Below, piece after piece: positions 53,236-62,805 of a DNA stretch of 64,000 bases. The position numbers were made by a program, and so were the translations under genes. The stretch comes from Mesoplasma lactucae ATCC 49193 (GTDB lineage: Bacteria; Bacillota_I; Bacilli_A; Mycoplasmatales; Mycoplasmataceae). Position 1 is the stretch's first letter. The number at the start of each line of letters is the position of its first letter. Where the stretch lies: assembly GCF_002441935.1 (NCBI RefSeq), contig NZ_CP023668.1, positions 558,001-622,000 on the forward strand, given 5' to 3'. The notes under the pieces were generated by a model. That model was not told the origin of the DNA. It was given only the letters and a program-made list of their open reading frames with translations, and ran no database searches.

Positions 53236-54741
53236 CTATCTATCAATATATTTATCATTGTAGAATAGATTTTTTTGTAATTTGTCTGTGCTTAAGTCTG
53301 TTTCTTTTAGTGGCGGAACGTCTGCTCCAGCCACAGCTGGTGTTTCCATTCCTTTATCTGTTCCGAATTTTCAGATAATGTCTCTAGCGAATTTAGTGAT
53401 TACATCACCGTTCATATAATCTTGTGAAATTGGTCCAACTTCATTTGCAAAAAATTCATTAACATAATTAATTAAAGTTGGTTCATCTTTAGGAACTTCA
53501 ACCGCCCCTTCTTTATCTGCATCGGGTCCATTTTCACCAGGAGAAATTATCATTTTATGACGTTTTAATTTATTATCATTATTTCATTCTCCTAGTTGAT
53601 TTTTAGAATCTAATAAATCGATTGACCAGTTATAGAAAGCGTTTGGAGAAGTTCCATCTCAATTTATAGGGTTTGGTTCTCCAGCCGCCTTATTTGCTTT
53701 TGCTAATGAAGAAGAACGTTTTAGAGCCTCAACTGTAGCACTGTGAACATTCTTTGTTGCACTAGTAATAAATCTATCTTTGTAGTTTGCATAAGCTTTT
53801 GATTGATCAACATCGACTCCAATCACATAAGGTTTAGCAGCTCCTTTTACTTTCGGTTCATAACCTAAGACGTCTTCAATTTGAGGTCCTGCAACTGGGA
53901 AAATAATGTCACATTTTTCATTATCAATTAAAGCAGGAGTGATTCCTTTTTTAATTGAGTCATTTAATCCAAATGAATTTGTTCATCAGTCTGGATCATA
54001 AGTAACGTTTTCTAGTTTTTGATCTTTAGCTTTGGCAATTCTAATTCCATTATCATCGGTTCTTCTTTCACCAAAAGCTTGTAATTTATCTAGTTGGTTA
54101 AACAATGAAACACCAAGCAACATCCCTCACATATAGTTATCAACACCATATTTGTTTGTTGCCCCAGCAAATGTTCCAATTGTTATATGACCATCACCAT
54201 TAGCATCACCAATCATTTTTTTGGTTTTCTCATCTTTTGTAGTTGCTCAATAAGCAGCATCAAATCCCGCTTGTAGCCCTGCAATTTGTGAGTTAAAAAG
54301 AACAGAAATAACATTTTTATAATCTCCAGTAGTACTAATTTCAGGAGCAACTCCATCAATTAAAACTATCGTTTTGTCTTTAAATATTTGTGCTGCAGCA
54401 GGCATGGCAACCATGTGAGTAAATCCTGGTAAGACAACTGCATCAGCTTTTTTATAATGACTAAGTTTGTATCCAGAAACTATTGAAGTATATGAAGAAT
54501 CTTGTGCTTCAACATAATTTCTAGAAGTGTTCATATCATACATTTCTTCACCGAAGTTTTTAATCCCCAAACGGGCATCTTCATTGAATGAATGATCATC
54601 AACTTTCCCTCCAGCAGATGAAAGCATAACTTTCCCACCTTCAGGTCCAACTGCATATTGCGGGGCAATACATGACACAACGCTAGTAGTAGATATTCCA
54701 GCAATTGCAATTCCTCCAAGAATTGGAAGAAATTTTTTCAT
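53236..54741 (-). CDS. Bmp-family nucleoside-binding lipoprotein, paralogue C
   Basis: A 501-residue lipoprotein with the lipidated Cys24 after SVVS. Family blocks are GGKVDDHSFNEDARLGIKNF, ADAVVLPGFTHMV, VISVLFNSQIAGLQAGFDAA, ITIGTFAGATNKYGVDNYMW and PYVIGVDVDQSKAYANYKDR. The ligand-pocket block differs from A and B (SSAGGKVDDHS instead of TDxGxIxDHx), fitting a different ligand. Ribosome site AGAGGTG about 11 bases before ATG 54741. It is preceded by a purine-riboswitch variant at 54890-54953 with a deoxyguanosine-type core. The 77 bases to the next aptamer hold only AT-rich sequence. Confidence 0.92.
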
Positions 54742-54820
54742 AATTATAATTCACCTCTTTTTTACTTTATTTGTTTATAAAAAGATAAAAAATCTAAGGT
54801 TTTAGCGACAAATTAGGTAA

Positions 54821-54953
54821 ATAAAAAGAGAACCTTTCACCACTGAAAGAATTTCTCCTCTTAAACATAACAACATGATATCGCTTATGTCTCATAGTCC
54901 CTAATTAGGATTAGGGGTGGAGTCAGTAGCCCATTATGCTACCCTATATAAGA
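54821..54953 (-). promoter_or_regulatory. Purine-riboswitch variant upstream of Bmp paralogue C, predicted 2'-deoxyguanosine type
   Basis: Aptamer 54890-54953. P1 is TCTTATA/TATGAGA, P2 is GTAGC/GCTAC with loop ATAATGG, J2/3 reads ACTCCACC, P3 is CCCTA/TAGGG and J3/1 is GACTATGAG. Compared with guanine riboswitches, position 51 is C instead of U and position 47 is A. The stretch AGGGTAGCATAATGGGCTAC matches, from memory, the M. florum 2'-deoxyguanosine aptamer. The platform is a compound terminator (54826-54862): AAGAGGAGAA with TTCTCTT enclosing CTTTCA/TGAAAG, then TTTTTATTT. An ACATAA/TTATGT hairpin lies between aptamer and terminator. Confidence 0.85.
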
Positions 54954-55134
54954 TTTTTATTAACTTTTATAATTATGAATATACACTCATAAAATTTAAA
55001 AATCATAGAGAAATTTAAATTCATTGATTAATTTCGAAAGCAGAAATTTCAACTTTTTTCTTTAAAACGTTTTGCACACTGACTCTCGTTGAGATATCCA
55101 CATTTTTAAAAAATAAAATTTTCCAAAAATAAAA

Positions 55135-55163
55135 AATTCAATGGAAATTTACTCCATTGAATT
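55135..55163 (-). terminator. Terminator after trmB
   Basis: TTCAATGGA pairs perfectly with TCCATTGAA around 7 bases, followed by T-rich sequence on the minus strand. It ends the mgtE-trmB unit. The 170 bases between it and the riboswitch hold no gene. Confidence 0.85.
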
Positions 55164-55167
55164 AAAA

Positions 55168-55839
55168 TTACTTATTATTTTTAAGAACAATCTTATTAAT
55201 ATTTTTACCAAGATTATGAAATTTTTTTTCATATTCAGTGGCCACATTATCTTTTAATTGGTCTTCATCTTTATATAAATCAGTTGTTTTGTAAAGAACT
55301 TCTCAATTAGGTCTTTCTTCTAATTCTTCGACAGTAAAAGCAAATAATCCGTCATTATCGGTTTTCATTTCAATAATTCCGTTTTGTTTTAAAATTTGTG
55401 AATAGTTATCTAAAAAATCGCGGTAAGTCAAACGTTTCTTATAATGTTTGGCTTTAGGTCAAGGGTCTGAAAAATTCAAGAAAATGATATCAAATGAATT
55501 AGGCTCAAACATATCTGTTAATTTTTCAGCGTAATGATTTAAGAATTTAATATTAATAATATCTTTTTTCATTTCTTCATATTCATTAACAGTTTTCTTT
55601 AAAGCAACACCAACAACAGTTGATTCTTTTTCCATTGCAATGAAATTTGTATCAGGATGTTTTAAAGCTTGACCAATTACAAAGTCACCTTTTCCACAAC
55701 CAATTTCTAAAGCAAATTTATTGTTTTTATTATCAAAAACTTTTTCTGGTTTAATTTTTTCTCCCTCATGAACTTCAACCATATATTGTTTGTGATCGTT
55801 AATATATTCTTCAGTTCAGGCTTTATTTCTTAAACGCAT
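55168..55839 (-). CDS. trmB: tRNA (guanine-N7-)-methyltransferase
   Basis: Methylates G46 of tRNA using S-adenosylmethionine. The SAM-binding motif is ALEIGCGKGDFVIGQA. Family-specific residues are FIAMEKESTVV, IIFLNFSDPWPKAKHYKKR and GIIEMKTDNDGLF. At 223 residues it is normal. ATG 55839 follows GGGAG at a short distance; the gene starts 14 bases after the mgtE stop, so both share a transcript. Three Trp codons are TGA. Confidence 0.96.
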
Positions 55840-55853
55840 ATTTTATCTCCCTA

Positions 55854-57272
55854 CTAGTAAAAAGCTAATCCGATTCCGAAAAATACGGCTATAGCTATAA
55901 TATCAATAATTCCACTAATTAATGGTGAAGAAACCATAGCTGGATCTTTTTTCATTTTTTTAGCAGCTATAGGAAGCATAGTTCCTAAAATACCACTTAA
56001 AATAATAACAATTACTAATGAAACACTACTTGTTGCTATAGAGTATCATAAGTTTTCTGATGATACTTCATGGAATTCTGCAGCATAGAAAATAACTAAT
56101 CTCACTAAGTTTATTACTACAACAAAGGCTGCAAGAATTACTGAAGTTAATAATTCCTTATTAACTAAATGCTTCATTTCTTTTTTATCACTTTCTTCAA
56201 GTGATAACCCCCGAATTACATTACTTGTAGATTGATTAATTGTTAATCCACAAACACTAGCAATTACAATAACCATCGGTGATAGTAAAAATACAGCTGC
56301 AAATTCTTTTGTAGTTCTATCAGCTAATAAAGTTCCTAATCCATAAGCGTTATAGAAAACCACTAATAGGATTTGAGCGATTGTAGCTAGTAATAATGAA
56401 ATTACTACTCATAATGAACGTGATAAAACCATTTTTCAAACACTAATTTTGAATGGGTCATCATCGTTAAATGGAGTAATTCCAGCAAATTTTTGAATAT
56501 CTTCTGTTGTTTCACGATCGATAACGTCAACTACATCATCAATTGTAATAACTCCAGCCATTTTATTATCTTCACCAATTACTGGTAAAACGTTAATGTC
56601 ATAACGTTTAAACATATTGGCAACTTCTTCTTGGTCAGTATCAATTGGCGCATAAACAATTGAAGTATCCATAATATCTTGAAGTTTTTTAGCATCATCG
56701 TTAAATAATAATTCTTTTAATTTAACTTCACCAACCAATGTTTCAAATTGGTCAATAATAAACAAATTATCAACGCTTTCTAATTGGTTATGAACTTCTT
56801 TAACTTTTTGAATTGCTTCACCAACACTTAAATCTTTTTGAAGTTTTAAGAAGTTAACACTCATCATTCCTCCAGCAGTTTCTTCTTCATGCTGAAGGAT
56901 ATTATTAAGTTCTTTACGTTTTTCTTTTGTGGTTACGTTTAAAATTTTCTTAACTGTTGTTTTTGGTAGTTCATCAATTAAATCTACTAAGTCATCACTA
57001 TACATATTATTAATAAGTGATTCTAGATTTGCATTATTTAAATTATCAATGATATATTCTTGAGTTTCATGGTCTAAATAAGGAAATAATTTCTGTCTAT
57101 TTTCTTGGTTAAAAGCATTAAACACTTTTAATTTTTTTTCATTTTTTAAACCGTCGATTGTTTCAGCAATATCAGCTTCTTGATAACCATCAAGAAGACA
57201 GTTGATTGCTTTTTGATTATTTGATTTTAAGACTTTCTTAATCTCGAGATCAATTTCTGTTTGTTCTTTCAT
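55854..57272 (-). CDS. mgtE: Magnesium transporter MgtE
   Basis: A Mg2+ channel/transporter of 472 residues. The N-terminal superhelical domain spans about residues 1-135 (LIDELPKTTVKKILN). ETAGGMMSVNFLKL starts the paired CBS domains, whose second copy ends VLPVIGEDNKMAGVITIDDVVDVI. Five hydrophobic segments follow, with the pore motif PMVIVIASVCGLTINQSTSN, matching the usual GNxGxQ-type region in position although the residues differ. In family members the N and CBS domains sense cytosolic Mg2+. ATG 57272 follows AAAGGAA at 8 bases. Several Trp codons are TGA. Confidence 0.95.
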
Positions 57273-57310
57273 TTCTGTTTTCCTTTGTAAATATAAATAA
57301 TTTTATCAAA

Positions 57311-57341
57311 ATAAAAAGGTGGTACCAAAAATGGTTCACCC
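57311..57341 (-). terminator. Terminator after tmRNA
   Basis: On the minus strand GGGTGAACC and GGTACCACC pair with a small bulge around a six-base loop, followed by TTTTTATTTT. Confidence 0.75.
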
Positions 57342-57373
57342 TTAACTTTTTTTCTTGGCGCTTTTCAGCATAA

Positions 57374-57796
57374 TGGTGGAGATGGCGGGAATCGAACCCG
57401 CGTCCACAGTATCTCAGTCTATAACTTCTACAAGTTTAGTTAGTTTCCTAACATACGATTAATAAATTGAAACCAACGAAGGATTTAAGAATCGTTTGTA
57501 ATTAAATTTCAAAACTATTTATTACAATCATAGTTTCTAGTAGATTTGGGTAAAATCTAGAACATTAAAATCTACTTAAATGTTTTAGATCGAATTACTT
57601 AAAACTTTGTAGTTTTATTTTATATTAAGCAGCTAATTGTGCACCAGCGAATTGATTGTTCATCATGAAAGCTGGCATTGCGAATTCTTCGTTTTTTTCG
57701 TTTTTGTTTGCATTTTGTCAAACCTAGTAGTATTAAGGTTTACCAGACCACTGCAATCATAGACTAAGTATGCCATGTCGAACCCATGACATCCCC
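57374..57796 (-). ncRNA. ssrA: Transfer-messenger RNA (tmRNA)
   Basis: A 423-nt one-piece tmRNA, which rescues stalled ribosomes with SmpB (59367-59813). The 5' GGGGATG pairs with CATCTCC before an encoded ACCA end; the G3-U70 wobble that directs alanylation is present. The T arm reads GGTTCGATTCC-like (GGGTTCGAC at the 5' landmark). The resume codon is GCA at 57709-57711 and the tag frame ends at TAA 57625-57627. The 28 encoded residues start ANKNEKNEEF, contain MPAFMMNN and end FAGAQLAA. The core resembles the M. capricolum tag, but the C-terminus is the LAA of the ClpXP type. A terminator follows. Confidence 0.97.
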
Positions 57797-57803
57797 ATTT
57801 TAG

Positions 57804-57850
57804 ATAAAAAAAGTGTAGGCAGTATTAACGAATTAATAAAAATGCCTACA
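57804..57850 (-). terminator. Terminator after the AlaX gene, directly upstream of tmRNA
   Basis: On the minus strand TGTAGGCA pairs perfectly with TGCCTACA around a ~21-base loop, followed by CTTTTTTT. The T-run ends only about eight bases before the tmRNA 5' end. Confidence 0.85.
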
Positions 57851-57893
57851 ACATTATTTTAGTATTATTTTTAGAATATGCAATAGTTATTCA

Positions 57894-59273
57894 CTAGTTT
57901 AATAAACTATTAATAACTTCTTTTTGATTATCATCAGATAAAGTTAAAGTAAGCATTTTTGGGCTTCCTCCACCTTTTAAATCAAATTTATTATAAATGT
58001 CTTCATTATCTGCAATTGACTTTAAATCTAAGGCTTTATCATTTGAAACAATGATTAAGTTTTTTAAAGCTTCATTATAAATGGCAAATAGATTAGTTTG
58101 ATAGTCTCTACTCATTTTCATGGCAGATGAAACAACAATCTTATCAGTGATTCTTTCATCATTAAATGACATTAAAGTTACTGTTTTATTATTATTTGAA
58201 ATTGTTTCTTCATTAAAATCAAAAGCTTCAAATTCTTTAGCTAAACGTTTTTGTTCTTCTTTAGCTAAGGTATTTAATGTTTTAGTAACATCATTGAATA
58301 CTTGGTTTAGTTTTTGAACTGATAAGTAATTTCAGTTTTCTTCTTTTTCAAAATCAGCTAAGTTTGGAGTTTTAATATAATCTGGTTTTAAGTTTTTAAT
58401 CTTACCTTCCAGAGTTTCAATTTCTCTTACTTTTGCAATAATCTTTTCATCAAAATAGTTTTTAGCAAAAGCATAGTTAGTTGTTAAGTCCAAAGAAACA
58501 CGTTTTTTGTTTCTATCATAATTTAAATAATAAACTTTAGTAATTTCATTAGTTGAAGTAATGTGAGTTCCACTACATGGTTCTAAACCAACTCCAGGGA
58601 ATTCAACCATTCTTACATTTTCGCCTTTATCAACTTTAGTAAAGTCTAATAAATAGTTTTTATCTTTAGCTTCTTGTTCTGAGATTTCATAAATCTTAGT
58701 TTTAATATCTTTTGTAAAAACATCAGCATTCATTTTATTAACAACATCCATCACAAATTGTTCTGTAACTCTTCAGTCTGGTTCAAATTGAATTTGGTAT
58801 TTTTCATCATTTAATTTTGAACCAACTTCTGGTAAATCTTCATTTAACATTGTGTGTAATGTTGATCAAGTAATATGTAAAGCAGAGTGGTTTTGTGATG
58901 CTTGTTCACGTTTTGTATCATTTACTAATAAGTGAACTTTATCTCCAATATTTAAAACGTTATTTTCTGCATTTACTTCATGAATATAAATTCCATCAAC
59001 AATATCTTTTCTTAAATCAACAATTGGTAGTTTTGAATTATCTTTTTTAACTACACAACCATTATCTGATTCTTGTCCTCCACCTAAAGCAAAGAATGGT
59101 GTTGTATCAAAAATAACAAATCCTAAATCATCTTTTAGTTCATCAATTTTATTCCCATCTCTATCGAGTAACATTACAACAGTAGCATCACTTTCTAATG
59201 TATCAAAACCAACAAATTTGGTTGGTTCTAAATCACTTAATTCTAGTTCAGTGTCATTTAATCCTTCAATCAT
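57894..59273 (-). CDS. Stand-alone alanyl-tRNA editing protein (AlaX-like, AlaRS C-terminal half)
   Basis: The 459 residues match the editing and C-terminal parts of alanyl-tRNA synthetase but lack the class II catalytic domain. A beta-barrel segment contains PFFALGGGQESDNG. The zinc-binding editing motifs follow: HSALH (His129 and His133) and PCSGTH. A coiled segment and a DHHA1-like end (LKGGGSPKMLTLTL) come after. It should hydrolyse Ser-tRNA(Ala) or Gly-tRNA(Ala). It begins after AAGGAGA and is full length for a long AlaX with DHHA1. The frame holds TGA-Trp codons. A complete alaS is presumably elsewhere; this is not a truncation, since it has its own ribosome site. Confidence 0.85.
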
Positions 59274-59333
59274 GTTTCTAATTCTCCTTATTTTTCATTG
59301 TCTAAATTATAGCATTGATTAAAAGCAAAGAAA

Positions 59334-59358
59334 AAGAGCTACCATAGCGGTAGCTCTT
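59334..59358 (-). terminator. Terminator after smpB
   Basis: Perfect 10-bp stem AAGAGCTACC/GGTAGCTCTT with a 5-base loop, followed on the minus strand by TTTTTCTTT. It ends the rnr-smpB unit. Confidence 0.9.
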
Positions 59359-59366
59359 GAATTATC

Positions 59367-59813
59367 TTAATAAAATTTCTTAGCATTTCTTTCTTGATCA
59401 CGTTTTTTAATAGTTTCACGTTTATCATGAAGTTTCTTACCTTTACCAAGAATGATTTCCATTTTAACATGGTCATCTTTTCAATAAAGTTTATAAGGAA
59501 CTAATGTTAGTTGTTCTAAAGTAACCCTCTTTAACATACGATTAATTTCTTGTTTGTGTAACAATAATTTTCTTGTTCTAGTCGGGTCTAGAGATTTAGG
59601 AGTGTAATTAGCATAGTCATATTTTTTAATGTTCATATTAATTACAAAAGCTTCACCTTTACGAATAATAATGAATGCTTCATTAATCGAAACATCACCA
59701 GCTCTAATTGATTTTATTTCTGGACCTGTCAAAGAAATTCCAGCTTCATAAGTATCAATTATTTCGTAATTAAAACGAGCTTTTTTATTAACTGTAATAT
59801 CTTTTACGCCCAT
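59367..59813 (-). CDS. smpB: SsrA-binding protein SmpB
   Basis: A 148-residue partner of tmRNA; its tail enters the empty mRNA channel of stalled ribosomes. Family sequence: [48 protein letters not shown] and a basic tail [20 protein letters not shown]. One TGA is read as Trp. The gene starts 20 bases after rnr and shares its transcript. tmRNA itself is 1.6 kb further on, beyond the AlaX gene. Confidence 0.97.
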
Positions 59814-59833
59814 GCTTTAATCTCCTTTAATGA

Positions 59834-61999
59834 TTATTGAACAAATTGAAAATCAATTTTTCTTGTTTGTGGATCTGACTTAATTAACTTAACTTTAACT
59901 TTGTCTCCCATGCGATAAATTTTATTTTGTGGTGTTGTTAAGGTTTGTGCTTTTTCGTCGAAATAAGTTCCATCAGGGAATTCTGAAATGTGAACTAAAC
60001 CTTCAACCATGTTTTCTAATTGAACAAAAGTTCCAAATTTTAAAGCAGTAACAATTACTCCATCAAAAATTTGTCCAACTTTATCTTGCATGTATTCAAC
60101 CATACATACTTTAATAACTTCACGTTCAGTATCAACTGAGTTTTGTTCGGTGTCATTAATAATTGTTGATGCTTTTTCAACAAAAGCAGCATTACGTTCT
60201 AGTTTTCATTCTGCTGTATCTTTTTCAACTAAGTATTGTTTTAAGTAACGGTGAACGATTAAGTCACTATAACGACGAATTGGTGAAGTAAAGTGAGTAT
60301 AACATTTTGAAGCTAATCCAAAGTGTCCAATATTTTCTAAACCATATTTAGCTTTATCCATGTATCTTAATAAACTTAAGTTCATTAATTCAACTTCAAT
60401 TGGGTCTTTAATTTGTTTTTCAATTTCCATTAAAGTTTTATTAATATAAACGGGATCTTCTTTTTGTGCTGGTGTTAGTTTTGGATCAATTCCAAAACGA
60501 GTTAATGTTGAGTATCATTCTAATAATTTTTCTTCATCAGGTTTCCCGTGGTTACGATAAATGAATGGTAATTCTTTATCATAAATTGTTTGAGCTACAG
60601 CTTCATTTGCTGCAACCATGAAGTTTTCAATTAATTTTTCTGATTCTCCAGTTGCACGTGAAGAAATTTTAACAACGTTAGCATCTTTATCTAAAATAAT
60701 TTTTGGTTCACGAATATCAAATTGAATTGCACCTCTTTTATCAGATTGAGCATCTAATAATTTGTGTAATTCTCTAGCTACAGTTAACATATCTGCAACT
60801 TGTTTATCTTCATTAATTTCTCCAGTTTTAAAGAATTTGTTTACTTGGTCATAATTTAATCTAGCTTTTGAAATCATTACTGTTTCAAAAACATGTTTAT
60901 TTAACATAACTCCGTTTTTATCAAATTCCATTTCACAAGCCATTGCGAATTTCTTTTCATTTGGGTTTAATGAACAAACTCCATTTGAAAGAACTTCAGG
61001 AAGCATTGGGATAACAACGTTTACTAAGTAAGTTGAGTTCCCTCTCATTAATGCTTCATTATCTAATGGTGATTTTGGTTGAACGTAATGTGCAACATCA
61101 GCAATTGCAACAGTTAATTTGTAATTTCCATTGTCCATTTTTTCAACACAGATTGAGTCATCTAAGTCTTTAGAATCAACTCCATCGATTGTAACCATCA
61201 TTCTGTTTTCGATACTTGTTTTTTCACGACGTTTTAATTCTTCAGGTTGTTCATCTGGTTTTTTAGCAACTACTTTTGCTTCTTCTAAAGTTGATTTATT
61301 AAAATCAATCTTAATGTTAAATTCTTCAGCAATTGCAATAATTCTATCAGCAGCTTTTAAAGCATTACCGATAATTCTTGAGATACGAACGAATAACTTA
61401 CGTCCTTCTCCTCTTAAAATTTTCGCTTTAACAATCATGTTTTCTTTTAAGTCAAAATCTCTTTTGTTAACCATTACAACTCTAAATGAGCTAAATGATT
61501 GATCTGTTGGAATAAAGTCTAAGAATCTTCCATCTTTTGATTTTCTGATTTCTCCAACTAAATATTCCTTAGTACGTTGTGATACTACATCAACAACCGC
61601 TCTATAACGAGGTTCTTGTTTATCTGCATCTTCTTGTTTGTTCTTATTATCTTTTTTAACAAACGAATCTTTTTCCACGTGATAAACAACAATGTCGTCA
61701 TTTAACGCATTGTTTAAACTTACAGGTGGTACGAAGTAATCTTCCATTTCTTCATCGTTTAAATTTGAGACAAATCCAAATCCCTTTGTATGTAATTTTA
61801 ATTGTCCTTTGTAATATGGATTTTGATCAATTAAATAAACATCCATATCAGGTGTTATTGCAATGACGTTTTCTTCATCCATATCTTTTAATTTAGTTAA
61901 TAATTCATCAGGTTTTACGCTTAATGATTTACTAATTTCTTTTATGTTTAATTTTTTATTTTTTTGGTCCTTTAAAAGGTTAATAATTTTTGTTTCCAT
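59834..61999 (-). CDS. rnr: Ribonuclease R
   Basis: A 721-residue processive 3'-5' exoribonuclease that degrades structured RNA, including mRNA released by tmRNA. A short winged-helix N-terminus (IINLLKDQKNKKLNIKEIS) is followed by cold-shock-type domains (GFGFVSNLNDEEMEDYFVPP). The RNB catalytic domain has aspartates in IDGVDSKDLDDSICVE, then VPMLPEVLSNGVCSLNP-like sequence, and HFTSPIRRYSDLIVHRYL. A C-terminal S1 domain follows (GQIFDGVIVTALKFGTFVQL). It is the usual length without a long basic tail. ATG 61999 follows GGAGAG. TGA codons are read as Trp. Confidence 0.97.
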
Positions 62000-62054
62000 T
62001 CTTCTGCTCTCCAGTGTATTCTAATTTTTCTCTTCTTCATATAAAAAGTAAAAA

Positions 62055-62076
62055 AACACTATTTTAAAATAGTGTT
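62055..62076 (-). terminator. Palindromic terminator overlapping the secG stop codon
   Basis: A 22-bp perfect palindrome (AACACTATTTT and its complement) is followed on the minus strand by TTTTT. The secG stop (62059-62061) lies inside the stem. It leaves 55 bases for an rnr promoter. Confidence 0.75.
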
Positions 62077-62358
62077 GGTTAAAATGCATATAACAAGGGT
62101 AATTACAAAGAAAGCTATTCCTAAAGATAACATTCAAATAGAAAATACCTTATCGGCACCACGTTCTTTTGAATTAGTAAATAGTTCTTCATTTCCACCA
62201 TTTAAGGCACTTAAACCAGTTTGTGATTTTTTATTTTGTAATAGACCAACAATAATCATTGCAACAGAAATAACCATCATAACGATTTCAAACGCTAAGA
62301 TAATTCTATTTGCAGTTGCATTAGCACTATTGTCAGTTGTTGCCATTAACAAATTCAT
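62059..62358 (-). CDS. secG: Protein translocase subunit SecG
   Basis: A 99-residue membrane protein with two spans (FEIVMMVISVAMIIVGLLQ and IAFFVITLVICIL). Between them is the family motif region QNKKSQTGLSALNGGNEELF. SecG assists SecYE-dependent export, needed for the many lipoproteins here. The start at 62358 has AAAGGAAG 10-11 bases upstream; MATTDNS five codons later is an alternative. The order secG-rnr-smpB is conserved in Firmicutes, which supports the call. One TGA is read as Trp. Confidence 0.92.
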
Positions 62359-62452
62359 CTAAAAATAACTTCCTTTCTTTAAATATATTATTAATGATAC
62401 TATATTTTTCACTCTTTATAAATCACCTTATTTAACAAAAAGTCAAATAAAA

Positions 62453-62472
62453 AACCAGTTATTAAACTGGTT
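62453..62472 (-). terminator. Terminator after the HTH regulator
   Basis: Perfect 8-bp stem AACCAGTT/AACTGGTT around TAAT, then TTTTTTATTTG on the minus strand. Confidence 0.88.
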
Positions 62473-62495
62473 AAGTCTTTATTAAAGATTAATTA

Positions 62496-62723
62496 TTATT
62501 TTTTGAATAATTCAATTAATTCTACGTTTAAACCATCAGCAATTTTTTGAACTGCTTTTAATGAAATGTTTCTTGTACCTCTTTCGGTATCAGAGATATA
62601 GTTTCGGTGTAATCCAGATCTAAAACTCAATTCTTCTTGAGTAATATTTTCTTTTGCACGTAACTCTTTCATGTTTTTACCTAGAACAGCAACAACATCA
62701 TATTTGTTTAAGTCTTTAGCCAT
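62496..62723 (-). CDS. Small XRE-family transcriptional regulator
   Basis: A 75-residue protein that is almost wholly one helix-turn-helix domain (HTH_3): LGKNMKELRAKENITQEELS, then SGLHRNYISDTERGTRNISL. It resembles controller (C) proteins of restriction-modification systems and small XRE repressors, but no restriction or methylase gene lies next to it. ATG 62723 follows GAGAGG at 7 bases. It is monocistronic, with a terminator. Targets are unknown; autoregulation would be typical. Confidence 0.88.
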   Translation of the reverse strand: MAKDLNKYDVVAVLGKNMKELRAKENITQEELSFRSGLHRNYISDTERGTRNISLKAVQKIADGLNVELIELFKK

Positions 62724-62805
62724 AAGATTTACCTCTCTTCTTTGTTAGTTATATTGTCTCACATTAAAAATATAAAAACTCACTTTTTCGTGTTCATTTT
62801 TAAAT

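Noticed and set aside
57894-59273. Truncated alaS pseudogene
   Set aside because: It has its own ribosome site, intact editing motifs and a terminator, as expected for a stand-alone editing protein.
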